This document shows, piece after piece, positions 1 through 6,318 of a stretch of 7,822 bases of DNA. The position numbers were made by a program, and so were the translations under genes. The number at the start of each line of letters is the position of its first letter. Position 1 is the stretch's first letter. Below the pieces are notes generated by a model. It ran no database searches. It saw only the letters and a list, made by a program, of their open reading frames with translations, and was not told the DNA's origin. The stretch is from JAGQTE01 sp964648005 (lineage in GTDB: Bacteria > Actinomycetota > Acidimicrobiia > Acidimicrobiales > Acidimicrobilacustridaceae), in assembly GCA_964648005.1 (NCBI GenBank), contig CAZYKR010000212.1, positions 1-7,822 of the forward strand. The letters are read 5' to 3'.

Positions 1-589
1 TCGACGGCAACGTGGCGATCAGCGACAGCGTGTTGTCGAGCACGGCCTGGGCGTAGTCGGCGGGCACGCCAGCGACGGCGTCGCGCGGCATGACCATCTG
101 GTAGCCGGCGTTCACCGCGTCCATGGCGAAGTCGAGCATGCCGACGTTCACCGACACGCCGATGCCGACGATGGTCGTGGCGCCCAGGTTGCGCAGCACC
201 GGGTCGAGATCGGTGCCACCCATCGGTCCGAGGCCGTGCAGCCGGGTGAGCACGACGTCGGACGGCTCGACGCCGATCTCGTCGATGACCTCGACGGCCT
301 CGGAGCCGGGCAGCAGCTTCACGGGCAGCTTCAGCATCCCGTGGAACAGCCGGGCGTTGTGGTTCGACCCCTTGCCGTCGTCGCGGCGCGCCGCCACGCA
401 GTGCACGACCGGCACGCCGGCGGCGCGTGCGGCATGCACCAGCGCCGCGGCGTTGGGGATCATCTCGGCGCGCGCGGCGTCGGCGAGTTGGGGCAGCGCC
501 GCCTGCGGACCGATCACGCCCTTCTGGCACTCCTGGGTCACCACGACGGTGTGCGCCGGGTCCACCAGCGCTGCGAGGTCAACGGCCAT
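1..589 (-). CDS. Isochorismatase-fold (cysteine hydrolase-like) protein, 3' end off the window
   Basis: The first 196 residues are visible and the gene runs off the left edge. The fold is recognisable: a first strand TVVVTQECQKG (residues 14-24), strand VPVVHCVAARR (59-69), the segment GGTDLDPVLRNLGATTIVGIG (124-144, GTDLD part of the family signature), and VSVNVGMLDFAMDAVNAGY (145-163). Canonical isochorismatase or nicotinamidase hydrolases use Asp, Lys and a nucleophilic Cys. Here the first position aligns with Glu20, the Lys position falls near Arg116/Leu117, and the Cys position is Gly150. Classical cysteine-hydrolase catalysis is therefore unlikely. From memory, a subfamily of actinobacterial proteins shares this NVG motif, so this is probably a subfamily trait rather than decay. 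The ATG overlaps the TGA of the upstream LLM gene (TGATG), and a Shine-Dalgarno GGAGAG lies at 595-600, so translation is coupled. The substrate is unknown. Confidence is high for the fold and low for the function. Confidence 0.88.
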   Translation of the reverse strand, partial: MAVDLAALVDPAHTVVVTQECQKGVIGPQAALPQLADAARAEMIPNAAALVHAARAAGVPVVHCVAARRDDGKGSNHNARLFHGMLKLPVKLLPGSEAVEVIDEIGVEPSDVVLTRLHGLGPMGGTDLDPVLRNLGATTIVGIGVSVNVGMLDFAMDAVNAGYQMVMPRDAVAGVPADYAQAVLDNTLSLIATLPS

Positions 590-1449
590 CACTGCTCTCC
601 GTTCAACTCGTGCTGCGCCGCGAAGCGCTCCATGCCGGCGACGGCGTCGCGGCTCGACGTCCACGGCACCACGATCAGCCGGTCGACGCCGGCGGCGGCG
701 TACTCCCCGGCCAGCTCCGGCGTGACGTCGGTGCCGGGGGGCGCCATGACCGTCGACACCACCGGCCGCTCGGCGCGGCCGGCCGCCGCCTCGAGGTCGC
801 GCAGCAGGGCGAGCTGCGGCACGACCGAGGTGGGCGTGTGGGACATGCCGATCCAACCGTCGCCCAGCTCGGCGGCGCGGCGCAGCGCCCGGCGACTCTC
901 GCCGCCGACGACGATCGGCGGGTGTGGTGCCTGCACCGGTTTGGGCTCGAACATCACCGGTGCGAAGTCGAAGAACTCGCCGTGGTGCTCGACGACCTCT
1001 TCGGTCCACAGGCGACGGCACACGGCGATGGCCTCGTCGAGGCGCCGGCCGCGTGTCGAGGGATCGAGCCCGGCGGCCTCCCACTCGGTGACGAGCCAAC
1101 CGGCACCGACGCCGACCTCCGCCCGGCCGCCGGAGAGCACGTCGAGCGTGGCGAAGGCGCGGGCCCCGACGAAGGGATGGCGGATGCCCAGCAGGTACAC
1201 GAAGGTCCCGAGGCGGATGCGCGTGGTCTGCGCCGCCAGCCACGCCAGGTAGGCGGTCGGCTCGTAGATCGGCATCGACGGCGGCACGGGTGGGTGCTCC
1301 TCGCCCGGGACGAGCTGGCCGCGCATCTCGAGCGGGAACACGAGGTGCTCGGGAAGCCACACCGACTCGAAGCCCAGGGCGTCGGCCGCCAGCCCGGCCT
1401 CGTGCCAGGCGCGGGGGTTGAGCTGGCCGAAGGTGATGGCGAGCTCCAC
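589..1449 (-). CDS. LLM-class oxidoreductase, probably F420-dependent (TIGR03619-like)
   Basis: A 286-residue luciferase-like TIM-barrel protein. Family hallmarks are the opening strand MELAITFGQLNP, GFESVWLPEHL (26-36), the strand TTRIRLGTFVYLLGIRHPF (75-93), LDVLSGGRAEVGVGAGW (102-118), a GRRLDEAI helix (134-141), then FEPKPVQAPHPPIVVGG (167-183). This order and length match the F420-dependent Rv2161c-like group (TIGR03619). Such enzymes use reduced F420, or less often FMN, for hydride transfer or monooxygenation; the substrate cannot be read from sequence. The start is GTG (1449-1447), supported by a strong Shine-Dalgarno GAGGGAAGG at 1458-1466 inside the end of the upstream gene and by a first strand that begins immediately. 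It lies 4 nt after the stop of the 2440-1454 LLM gene and overlaps the isochorismatase-like start by one base, so it is the middle gene of a coupled operon. Cytoplasmic; no signal peptide. Confidence 0.92.
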   Translation of the reverse strand: MELAITFGQLNPRAWHEAGLAADALGFESVWLPEHLVFPLEMRGQLVPGEEHPPVPPSMPIYEPTAYLAWLAAQTTRIRLGTFVYLLGIRHPFVGARAFATLDVLSGGRAEVGVGAGWLVTEWEAAGLDPSTRGRRLDEAIAVCRRLWTEEVVEHHGEFFDFAPVMFEPKPVQAPHPPIVVGGESRRALRRAAELGDGWIGMSHTPTSVVPQLALLRDLEAAAGRAERPVVSTVMAPPGTDVTPELAGEYAAAGVDRLIVVPWTSSRDAVAGMERFAAQHELNGEQ

Positions 1450-1453
1450 GTCG

Positions 1454-2440
1454 TCAGCCTTCCCTCAGCGCCGGCAGCACCCGATCGGCGAACAGCTCCA
1501 GGCTCTGCCACGCCAGCTCCGGCGGGGTGCCCCCGCAGAGCGGATGGTGGGTGATCGCACCCATCAGGTCCAGCGACCGGGCGGTCTCGATCGTCTGTTC
1601 CGGGGTGAGGATCTGGTAGATGCCCTCGGCGCGCAGCTCGTCGACGGTCGACGCGTGCGAGTGCACGTGCGAGCGCTGGCCGCCCTGCCACTGGTGGTAG
1701 GTCGTGGCGTCGTGCAGCAGGTACGGCCCCACCTCTGCCCACGCCTTGTCCGGGTCGGTCGCCACGAACACGCTGCCCGGGCCGCTCGGCAGGGCCACGA
1801 TGCCTTCGGGCTTGCCCAGGCGGGCGCACTCGGCGCGGTAGTGCTCGGCGAGCGCGGGGTCGCCGGCCGACGGGAAGTAGCCGAAGCCGAAGCGGGCCGC
1901 CCGCTCCGCCGACTTGGGGCCCGACCCGCCGATGAAGATCATCGGGTGCGGCGCCTGATACGGCCTCGGGGTGACCTGCACCGTCTCGCCGTCGAGGTCG
2001 AACGGCTCGCCGGTCCACGCCTGCAACATCAGGTCGAGGCACTGGTCGAGGCGTCGCCCGCGCTTGGTCCACTCGCGCCCGAACATGGCGTACTCGATCG
2101 GCCGGTAGCCGAGGCCGGCGACGAACGAGATGCGCCCCTTCGACAGGTGGTCGAGCACGGCGAGGTCCTCGGCGAGGCGCAACGGGTCGTGCAGCGGCAC
2201 GAGCAGCGCCGCCACGTTCATGGGGATGCGCTCGGTGACCGAGGCGATGGCGGCACCGAGCAGCAGCGGCGACGGGAGGTAGCCGTCGGGCGAGGCGTGG
2301 TGTTCGGACAGCACCAGCATGTCGAAGCCGACCTGATCGGCCCAGCGCGCCATCTCCACCGCGGCGGCGTAGCGCTCGGCGATCTCGGCGGGCTCCAGGC
2401 CGGGCACCCGCATGTCGAACCGGATCACGGACAGGGCCAT
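1454..2440 (-). CDS. LLM-class flavin/F420-dependent oxidoreductase (LuxA-like)
   Basis: A 328-residue protein of the bacterial luciferase superfamily, from a different branch than its two LLM neighbours. Visible elements are GFDMLVLSEHHASPDGYLPSP (38-58, with the LuxA-like EHH), LVPLHDPLRLAEDLAVLDHLSKGRI (80-104), GLGYRPIEYAMFG (109-121), RGRRLDQCLDLM (127-138) and the barrel strand HPMIFIGGSGPKSAERAARFG (165-185), followed by a C-terminal region with HHP (298-300). EHH and the GG near residue 171 are typical of flavin/F420 LLM enzymes. I chose ATG 2440 over an in-frame ATG at 2458: 2440 has Shine-Dalgarno GAGAGGGGGG (2447-2456) at 6-nt spacing, and the upstream ATG sits inside that element. 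It is the first gene of the LLM-LLM-isochorismatase operon, with a palindromic operator candidate 20 nt upstream. An LLM protein (Rv3520c) is also found in the mycobacterial cholesterol cluster; a parallel role here is inference. Confidence 0.92.
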   Translation of the reverse strand: MALSVIRFDMRVPGLEPAEIAERYAAAVEMARWADQVGFDMLVLSEHHASPDGYLPSPLLLGAAIASVTERIPMNVAALLVPLHDPLRLAEDLAVLDHLSKGRISFVAGLGYRPIEYAMFGREWTKRGRRLDQCLDLMLQAWTGEPFDLDGETVQVTPRPYQAPHPMIFIGGSGPKSAERAARFGFGYFPSAGDPALAEHYRAECARLGKPEGIVALPSGPGSVFVATDPDKAWAEVGPYLLHDATTYHQWQGGQRSHVHSHASTVDELRAEGIYQILTPEQTIETARSLDLMGAITHHPLCGGTPPELAWQSLELFADRVLPALREG

Positions 2441-2446
2441 GCCGCG

Positions 2447-2456
2447 CCCCCCTCTC
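2447..2456 (-). promoter_or_regulatory. Ribosome binding site that fixes the LLM start at 2440
   Basis: On the minus strand the bases read GAGAGGGGGG, 6 nt before ATG 2440. The alternative ATG at 2458 would be preceded by the palindromic operator and has no purine-rich element of its own, so the shorter protein is preferred. Confidence 0.7.
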
Positions 2457-2459
2457 ATC

Positions 2460-2473
2460 TAGAACGCGTTCTA
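2460..2473. promoter_or_regulatory. Perfect 14-bp palindrome TAGAACGCGTTCTA, KstR-type TetR operator candidate
   Basis: The sequence is self-complementary over all 14 bases and matches, position by position, the published KstR consensus TnnAACnnGTTnnA (TetR-family repressor of sterol catabolism in mycobacteria and rhodococci). It sits 20 nt upstream of the LLM operon ATG and 149 nt upstream of the divergent thiolase, in a locally AT-rich patch. A perfect 14-mer palindrome is expected at about 1 in 16,384 positions, so one by chance in this 181-nt gap is unlikely (roughly 1%), though one somewhere in the whole window would not be. The cognate regulator is not in the window; another TetR protein could bind instead. 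Confidence 0.6.
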
Positions 2474-2522
2474 TTTCTTACACCGATCCGCCGAGGGCGT
2501 CCACCTGATACGACCGTCATGT

Positions 2523-2550
2523 TTGTGCGCGCACCCGGGCGCGCTAGACA
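2523..2550 (+). promoter_or_regulatory. Weak candidate promoter for the thiolase
   Basis: TTGTGC (2523-2528) and TAGACA (2545-2550) are separated by 16 nt. Each is only a partial match to actinobacterial -35/-10 hexamers. The spacer carries GCGCGC arms (2527-2532 and 2539-2544) that could pair around a 6-nt loop. It would give a leader of roughly 65 nt before the thiolase ATG. This is the best I see in the gap, but it is not strong. Confidence 0.2.
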
Positions 2551-2610
2551 GGAGGCCCGTTGCGGGGGGCGACGGCACCGGGCCGAGGTCTCCCGTTCGC
2601 ATCGAGACAC

Positions 2611-2616
2611 GAGGAG
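2611..2616 (+). promoter_or_regulatory. Ribosome binding site of the thiolase gene
   Basis: GAGGAG lies 5 nt before ATG 2622. It decides the start against the upstream in-frame ATG at 2523, which would add 33 residues with no thiolase similarity. Confidence 0.75.
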
Positions 2617-2621
2617 CACCG

Positions 2622-3842
2622 ATGCCCGAGGCAGTCATCGTCGCCACCGCCCGTAGCCCGATCGGCCGGGCCAACAAGGGCTCGCTGGTCAATGCCCGCC
2701 CCGACGATCTCACCGCGCAGATCGTCAAGGCCGTCATGGCCAAGGTCCCCCAGCTCGACCCCAACCTGGTCGAAGACCTGATCCTGGGCTGCGGCCAGCC
2801 CGCCGGCGAGGCCGGGTACAACCTCGGCCGCGTGGTCGCCATCATGGCCGGGCTCGACAACGCCCCGGGCGTCACCGTCAACCGCTACTGCTCGAGCTCG
2901 CTGCAGTCGATCCGCATGGCCGCCCATGCCATCAAGGCCGGCGAGGGTGACGTGTTCGTCGCCGCCGGCGTCGAGACCGTGAGCCGGTTCATGTACGGCG
3001 CCTCCGACGTCGGTCCGCACAACCCGATCTTCGCCGACGCCGAGGCCCGCACCAACGCCCGCACGCAGGGCGGCCAGGGCACCTGGGCCCCCAACGCCGG
3101 CTTGCCCGACGTGTACATCGCCATGGGCCAGACGGCCGAGAACGTCGCTGAGTACGAAAACGTCGCCCGCGAGGACATGGATGCCTTCGCCGCCCGCTCG
3201 CAGAACCTGGCCGAGCAGTCGCTCGACAACGGCTTCTGGGAGGCCGAGATCACGCCGGTCACGGTGACCGACGCCGAGGGCAACGAGACCGTCGTCAGCA
3301 CCGACGACGGCATCCGCCGCGGCACCACCGCCGAGAAGCTGGCCCAGCTCGGCCCGAGCTTCCGGCCCGACGGCAAGATCACGGCCGGCAACGCCTGCCC
3401 GCTCAACGACGGCGCCGCCGCCGTGGTCGTCATGAGCGACACCAAAGCCGCCGAGCTCGGCATCACCCCCCTGGCGCGGGTCGTCTCCAGCGGCGTGTCG
3501 GCGCTCGACCCCGAGATCATGGGCATGGGTCCCGTCGGCGCCAGCCGCCAGGCCCTCGAGCGTGCCGGTATGACCATGGCCGACATCGACCTGGTCGAGA
3601 TCAACGAGGCGTTCGCTGCACAGGTGCTGCCGTCCGCCCGCCACCTCGACATCGACATCGATCGCCAGCTCAACGTCAACGGCGGCTCGATCGCCCTCGG
3701 TCACCCGTTCGGCATGACCGGTGCCCGCATCATGACCACGCTGATCCACGGCCTGCAGGCGTCGGACAAGACGTTCGGCCTCGAGACGATGTGCGTCGGC
3801 GGCGGCCAGGGCATGGCCATGATCGTCGAGCGGCTCAGCTGA
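2622..3842 (+). CDS. Acetyl-CoA C-acyltransferase (thiolase, FadA-type)
   Basis: A complete 406-residue thiolase, the usual length for the family. It cleaves 3-ketoacyl-CoA with CoA (degradation) or condenses acyl-CoAs. All active-site elements are present: the nucleophile Cys90 in NRYCSSSLQ, the NEAF motif at 328-331, the catalytic His361 in GHPFGMTG (360-367) and the second Cys391 in CVGGGQG. The N-terminal VATARSPIG (7-15) and the central loop PDVYIAMGQTAENVA (162-176) are typical of degradative actinobacterial thiolases. The start at 2622 is supported by GAGGAG at 2611-2616, 5 nt upstream; the reading frame stays open back to 2523, but those residues do not resemble a thiolase. It is divergent from the LLM operon and shares its regulatory gap. 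The KstR-type palindrome suggests beta-oxidation of a sterol or fatty acyl chain, as for mycobacterial fadA5, but orthology to a named fadA gene is not established. Confidence 0.96.
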   Translation: MPEAVIVATARSPIGRANKGSLVNARPDDLTAQIVKAVMAKVPQLDPNLVEDLILGCGQPAGEAGYNLGRVVAIMAGLDNAPGVTVNRYCSSSLQSIRMAAHAIKAGEGDVFVAAGVETVSRFMYGASDVGPHNPIFADAEARTNARTQGGQGTWAPNAGLPDVYIAMGQTAENVAEYENVAREDMDAFAARSQNLAEQSLDNGFWEAEITPVTVTDAEGNETVVSTDDGIRRGTTAEKLAQLGPSFRPDGKITAGNACPLNDGAAAVVVMSDTKAAELGITPLARVVSSGVSALDPEIMGMGPVGASRQALERAGMTMADIDLVEINEAFAAQVLPSARHLDIDIDRQLNVNGGSIALGHPFGMTGARIMTTLIHGLQASDKTFGLETMCVGGGQGMAMIVERLS

Positions 3843-3851
3843 CCGACATCG

Positions 3852-5324
3852 TCATGGTGCCGGCGGCAGCTCGTCGCTGAACACCCACGCGTCGAAGAAC
3901 GGACCGAGGTCCTCGTCGCTCACCTCCTCGGCGGTGGCGATGAGGTCCTCGGTCGTCGCGTTGGACCCGTGGTAGCGCTCCACGAACGCACGGAGGAAGG
4001 CCTCGAAGTCCTCGTCGCCGAGTTCCGCGCGCAGTGCGGCGAAGGTCAGGCCGCCCCGGTCGTAGGACCAGGTCGAGAACAGGCGGCTGACGCCGAGGTC
4101 GCCGGGGGCGATCGGCCGCTCGGCCTCGGCGAGCTGCGCATAGGAGCGCTCGACCGTCCGGTCGTACGCGGCCTGCCCGTCCACGTCCTCGATCCAGAGC
4201 CACTCGCTATAGCGGGCGAAGCCCTCGACCCACCAGATGTCCTGACCCCAGTCGGTCAGGCTGACGCTGTTGCCGAACCATTGGTGTGCCGCCTCGTGCA
4301 CGACGGTCTCGCCCACGACCGACTCGGCGCCGTACAACGAGAGCGACTGGGTCTCGATGGCCACGTTGTCGAAGAACGGCTCGGTGTCGTCCGTGGGCAG
4401 CACCACGCCGCCGTAGGTCGAGAACGGGAACGGACCGAGCCAGCCCTCGAGCAGATCGACGGCTTCGCCCTGGGCCGCCAGCAGGTCCCCGGCGCCGTCC
4501 GTGTCGCCGCTCGTCCACACGGTCTGGGGCAGGACGTCGTCCTCGTCGGCATCGTTCGACGTGGCGACGTAGTCGCCGGTCACCACGGTGGCGAGGTACG
4601 GCGCCATCGGCTGCGCCATCCGCCAGTGCGTCGTGGTCGTCGTGTCGTCGGCACGCTCCTCGACGAGCTCGCCGTTGGCGACCGCCGTCACGCCCTCGGG
4701 CACCGTCACCAGGATGTCGTAGGTGGCCTTGTCGGTCGGATGGTCATTGACCGGATACCAGGTGCGCGCGCCCTCGGGTTCGGCCAGCACGAAGCTACCG
4801 TCGTCGCGCACCTGCCAGCCGACCTCGACGCCGCCGAGCGCACGGGTCTGCACGGCGTCGGGGACACCGGCGTAGTCGACCGCCACCTGCATGGATACCT
4901 CGGGCGCCACCACCTCGCCGAGATCGACCGTGAGCTTGCCGTCGGCGTGGTCGAACGGCGTCTCGGCGCCGTCGACGCGCACGCCCGTCACGTCGAGGTC
5001 GACGAGGTCGAGCACGACGCTGTCGGACGGTCGCTCGACGGCGAGGTCAAGGGTGGCGGTGGCGTCGAGCTCACCGGTCTCCGGTGTGTAGTTGAGCGCT
5101 AGGTCGTAGTGGGCGACGTCGAGGTCACGGTCGCCGAGCGTCGGCACGGCGGCGTCGGCGATCGGCGCGTTGGCGTCGTCGGGCTCGACCAGGGTCGTCC
5201 CCGCCGTGGCCGGCACCGGGTCGGCCGACGGCGTCGGGTCGGCGGCGCAACCGGCGACCACGGCCGTCGCTGCCGCCACCGCCACCGCCACCGTGCGCTG
5301 CGCGCCGCAGCGCCGGGTCACCAT
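3852..5324 (-). CDS. M1-family zinc metallopeptidase, predicted lipoprotein
   Basis: A 490-residue protein. It begins with a signal peptide: basic residues 4-10, an Ala/Val-rich core (11-24) and the lipobox VAGC with Cys26, followed by an acidic, Pro-rich linker (27-60). An M1 N-terminal beta domain follows (about 65-255; DVAHYDLALNYTPETGELDA is typical). The catalytic domain carries HEAAH (343-347), WFGN (349-352), EGFA with zinc ligand Glu367, and the transition-state tyrosine region WSYDRGG with Tyr421. The substrate-site motif is VAIETQS (321-327) rather than GxMEN, as in other short actinobacterial M1 enzymes. The gap between His347 and Glu367 is 19 residues, not the canonical 18, with an extra Gly near 360. 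Likely role: extracytoplasmic, membrane-anchored aminopeptidase. ATG 5324 is chosen because it directly precedes the signal peptide; the frame upstream is Arg/Pro-rich noise. It lies 31 nt behind the SDR stop and ends 9 nt from the convergent thiolase stop. Confidence 0.92.
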   Translation of the reverse strand: MVTRRCGAQRTVAVAVAAATAVVAGCAADPTPSADPVPATAGTTLVEPDDANAPIADAAVPTLGDRDLDVAHYDLALNYTPETGELDATATLDLAVERPSDSVVLDLVDLDVTGVRVDGAETPFDHADGKLTVDLGEVVAPEVSMQVAVDYAGVPDAVQTRALGGVEVGWQVRDDGSFVLAEPEGARTWYPVNDHPTDKATYDILVTVPEGVTAVANGELVEERADDTTTTTHWRMAQPMAPYLATVVTGDYVATSNDADEDDVLPQTVWTSGDTDGAGDLLAAQGEAVDLLEGWLGPFPFSTYGGVVLPTDDTEPFFDNVAIETQSLSLYGAESVVGETVVHEAAHQWFGNSVSLTDWGQDIWWVEGFARYSEWLWIEDVDGQAAYDRTVERSYAQLAEAERPIAPGDLGVSRLFSTWSYDRGGLTFAALRAELGDEDFEAFLRAFVERYHGSNATTEDLIATAEEVSDEDLGPFFDAWVFSDELPPAP

Positions 5325-5332
5325 GGCCGGCG

Positions 5333-5338
5333 ATCGTA
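5333..5338 (-). promoter_or_regulatory. Candidate -10 element of a leaderless promoter for the M1 peptidase
   Basis: On the minus strand TACGAT (TAnnnT) ends 8 nt before ATG 5324, and no Shine-Dalgarno is visible in the 31-nt gap behind the SDR gene. This spacing fits a leaderless transcript starting at or near the ATG. The -35 is weak: TTGAGC at 5354-5359, with a short 15-nt spacer and overlapping the SDR stop codon. Confidence 0.4.
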
Positions 5339-5355
5339 CCGGCCGCCGGCGCGGC

Positions 5356-6267
5356 TCAACCGGCGCCGTACACCGGTGCCGGCGCGGGCGCCTCGGCAAT
5401 GAGGGCGCGCACGACGTCGGTCAGCTCGCGCGGGGCCCAGCGGGCGCCCTTGTCGCGCTCGGGGCCGTGCTGCCACCCGTCGGCGAGCGACACCTTGCCG
5501 GCCTCGACCTCGAACACCCGGCCGGTCACGAACGCCGAGTCGAGGCTGCCCAGCCACACGACCAGCGGCGAGACGTTCTCGGGAGCCATGGCGTCGAACT
5601 CGCCCTCGCCCGGAGCCGCCATCGAGTCGGCGAAGACCTGCTCGGTCATGCGGGTGCGTGCCGCCGGGGCGATGGCGTTGGCGGTCACGCCGTACCGGCC
5701 GAACTCGGCCGCCTCGACGAGCGTGAGCCCGGCGATGCCGGCCTTGGCGGCCGAGTAGTTGCCCTGCCCGACCGAGCCGAGCAGGCCGGCGCCCGACGAG
5801 GTGTTGATGATGCGACCCTGCACCTCCTCGCCCGCCTTCGACCGGTCTCGCCAGTGGGCGACGGCGTGGCGGGTCGGGGCGAAATGGCCCTTGAGATGCA
5901 CGCGCACGACGGCGTCCCACTCGTCCTCGGACAGGTTGGCGAGCATGCGGTCGCGCAGGAACCCGGCGTTGTTGACCAGCACATCGAGCTGCCCGAACGT
6001 GTCGACCGCCTGGGCGATCATCGCCGCCGCCTGCTCCCAATCCGCCACGTCGGCGCCGTTGGCCACCGCCTCGCCGCCCATGGCGCGGATCTCGTCCACC
6101 ACCTCGCCCGCCGGGCCGGTCGACCCGCCTGAGCCGTCGAGCTCGGCACCGAGGTCGTTGACCACGACCTTGGCGCCCTCGGCGGCGAACGCCAGCGCGT
6201 GGGCCCGACCGAGGCCGCGCCCGGCGCCCGTCACGATCACGACCCGTCCTTCGCAGATTCCCGTCAT
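5356..6267 (-). CDS. Short-chain dehydrogenase/reductase, MFE-2-like (3-hydroxyacyl-CoA dehydrogenase type)
   Basis: A 303-residue classical SDR. The cofactor motif TGAGRGLG is at 13-20, the acidic residue Asp38 of VVVNDLG favours NAD(H), and NNAG is at 99-102. The catalytic Ser158 (NTSSGAG), Tyr171 and Lys175 (YSAAK) are all in place, followed by NAIAPAARTRMTE (197-209). NDLGAELDGSGGS and the sequence after the core resemble the dehydrogenase unit of peroxisomal multifunctional enzyme 2 and mycobacterial Rv3548c-like proteins, which act on 3-hydroxyacyl-CoA in sterol or fatty-acid side-chain oxidation. The C-terminal tail (about 262-303, WAPRELTDVVRALIAEAPAPAPVYGAG) goes beyond a minimal SDR and probably caps the substrate pocket. 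ATG 6267 is chosen because it begins just before the first strand; upstream residues are unrelated. It is divergent from the third LLM gene and followed in the same direction, 31 nt on, by the M1 peptidase. The exact substrate is unknown. Confidence 0.93.
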   Translation of the reverse strand: MTGICEGRVVIVTGAGRGLGRAHALAFAAEGAKVVVNDLGAELDGSGGSTGPAGEVVDEIRAMGGEAVANGADVADWEQAAAMIAQAVDTFGQLDVLVNNAGFLRDRMLANLSEDEWDAVVRVHLKGHFAPTRHAVAHWRDRSKAGEEVQGRIINTSSGAGLLGSVGQGNYSAAKAGIAGLTLVEAAEFGRYGVTANAIAPAARTRMTEQVFADSMAAPGEGEFDAMAPENVSPLVVWLGSLDSAFVTGRVFEVEAGKVSLADGWQHGPERDKGARWAPRELTDVVRALIAEAPAPAPVYGAG

Positions 6268-6273
6268 GGCGGC

Positions 6274-6318
6274 ATCGTCCCCCGGAATCTGACGGGTCGT
6301 CAAAAACTCGCCTACCGT
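6274..6318. promoter_or_regulatory. Compact divergent promoter pair with back-to-back -35 boxes
   Basis: The 60-nt gap between the SDR and LLM starts can hold two promoters. Plus strand: CTGACG (6289-6294), 18-nt spacer, TACCGT (6313-6318), then 9 nt to ATG 6328. Minus strand: TTGACG (6303-6298), 18-nt spacer, GACGAT (6279-6274), then 6 nt to ATG 6267. The two -35 boxes together form the inverted repeat TGACG-GGT-CGTCA (6290-6302), which could also be a repressor site. The LLM gene has no Shine-Dalgarno, which fits leaderless translation. The SDR has a GGGGGA stretch about 10 nt upstream of its ATG, so it could instead use a normal leader. Confidence 0.42.

Noticed and set aside
2527..2544. 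GCGCGC-N6-GCGCGC hairpin in the thiolase leader region, considered as terminator or attenuator
   Set aside because: The stem is only six alternating GC pairs with no T-tract, and such self-complementary GC runs are common by chance at this base composition.
123..2656. Several overlapping plus-strand open frames opposite the left operon
   Set aside because: The minus strand carries two LLM proteins and an isochorismatase-fold protein with ribosome binding sites at each junction; the plus-strand frames are Arg/Ala/Pro-rich shadows.
2544..3749. Long open frame antisense to the thiolase (about 400 codons)
   Set aside because: The thiolase on the plus strand has complete catalytic motifs and a ribosome binding site. 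The antisense frame is a high-GC codon shadow rich in Gly, Val, Asp and His, with no recognisable motifs.
3840..3854. Apparent inverted repeat TGAC-N7-GTCA at the thiolase/peptidase junction
   Set aside because: The ends are the two convergent TGA stop codons, which create TGA...TCA automatically; the inner bases do not pair well.
3969..5102. Long open frame antisense to the M1 peptidase (about 377 codons)
   Set aside because: It lies wholly within a gene with clear M1 motifs on the other strand and has a His/Arg/Val-rich shadow composition.
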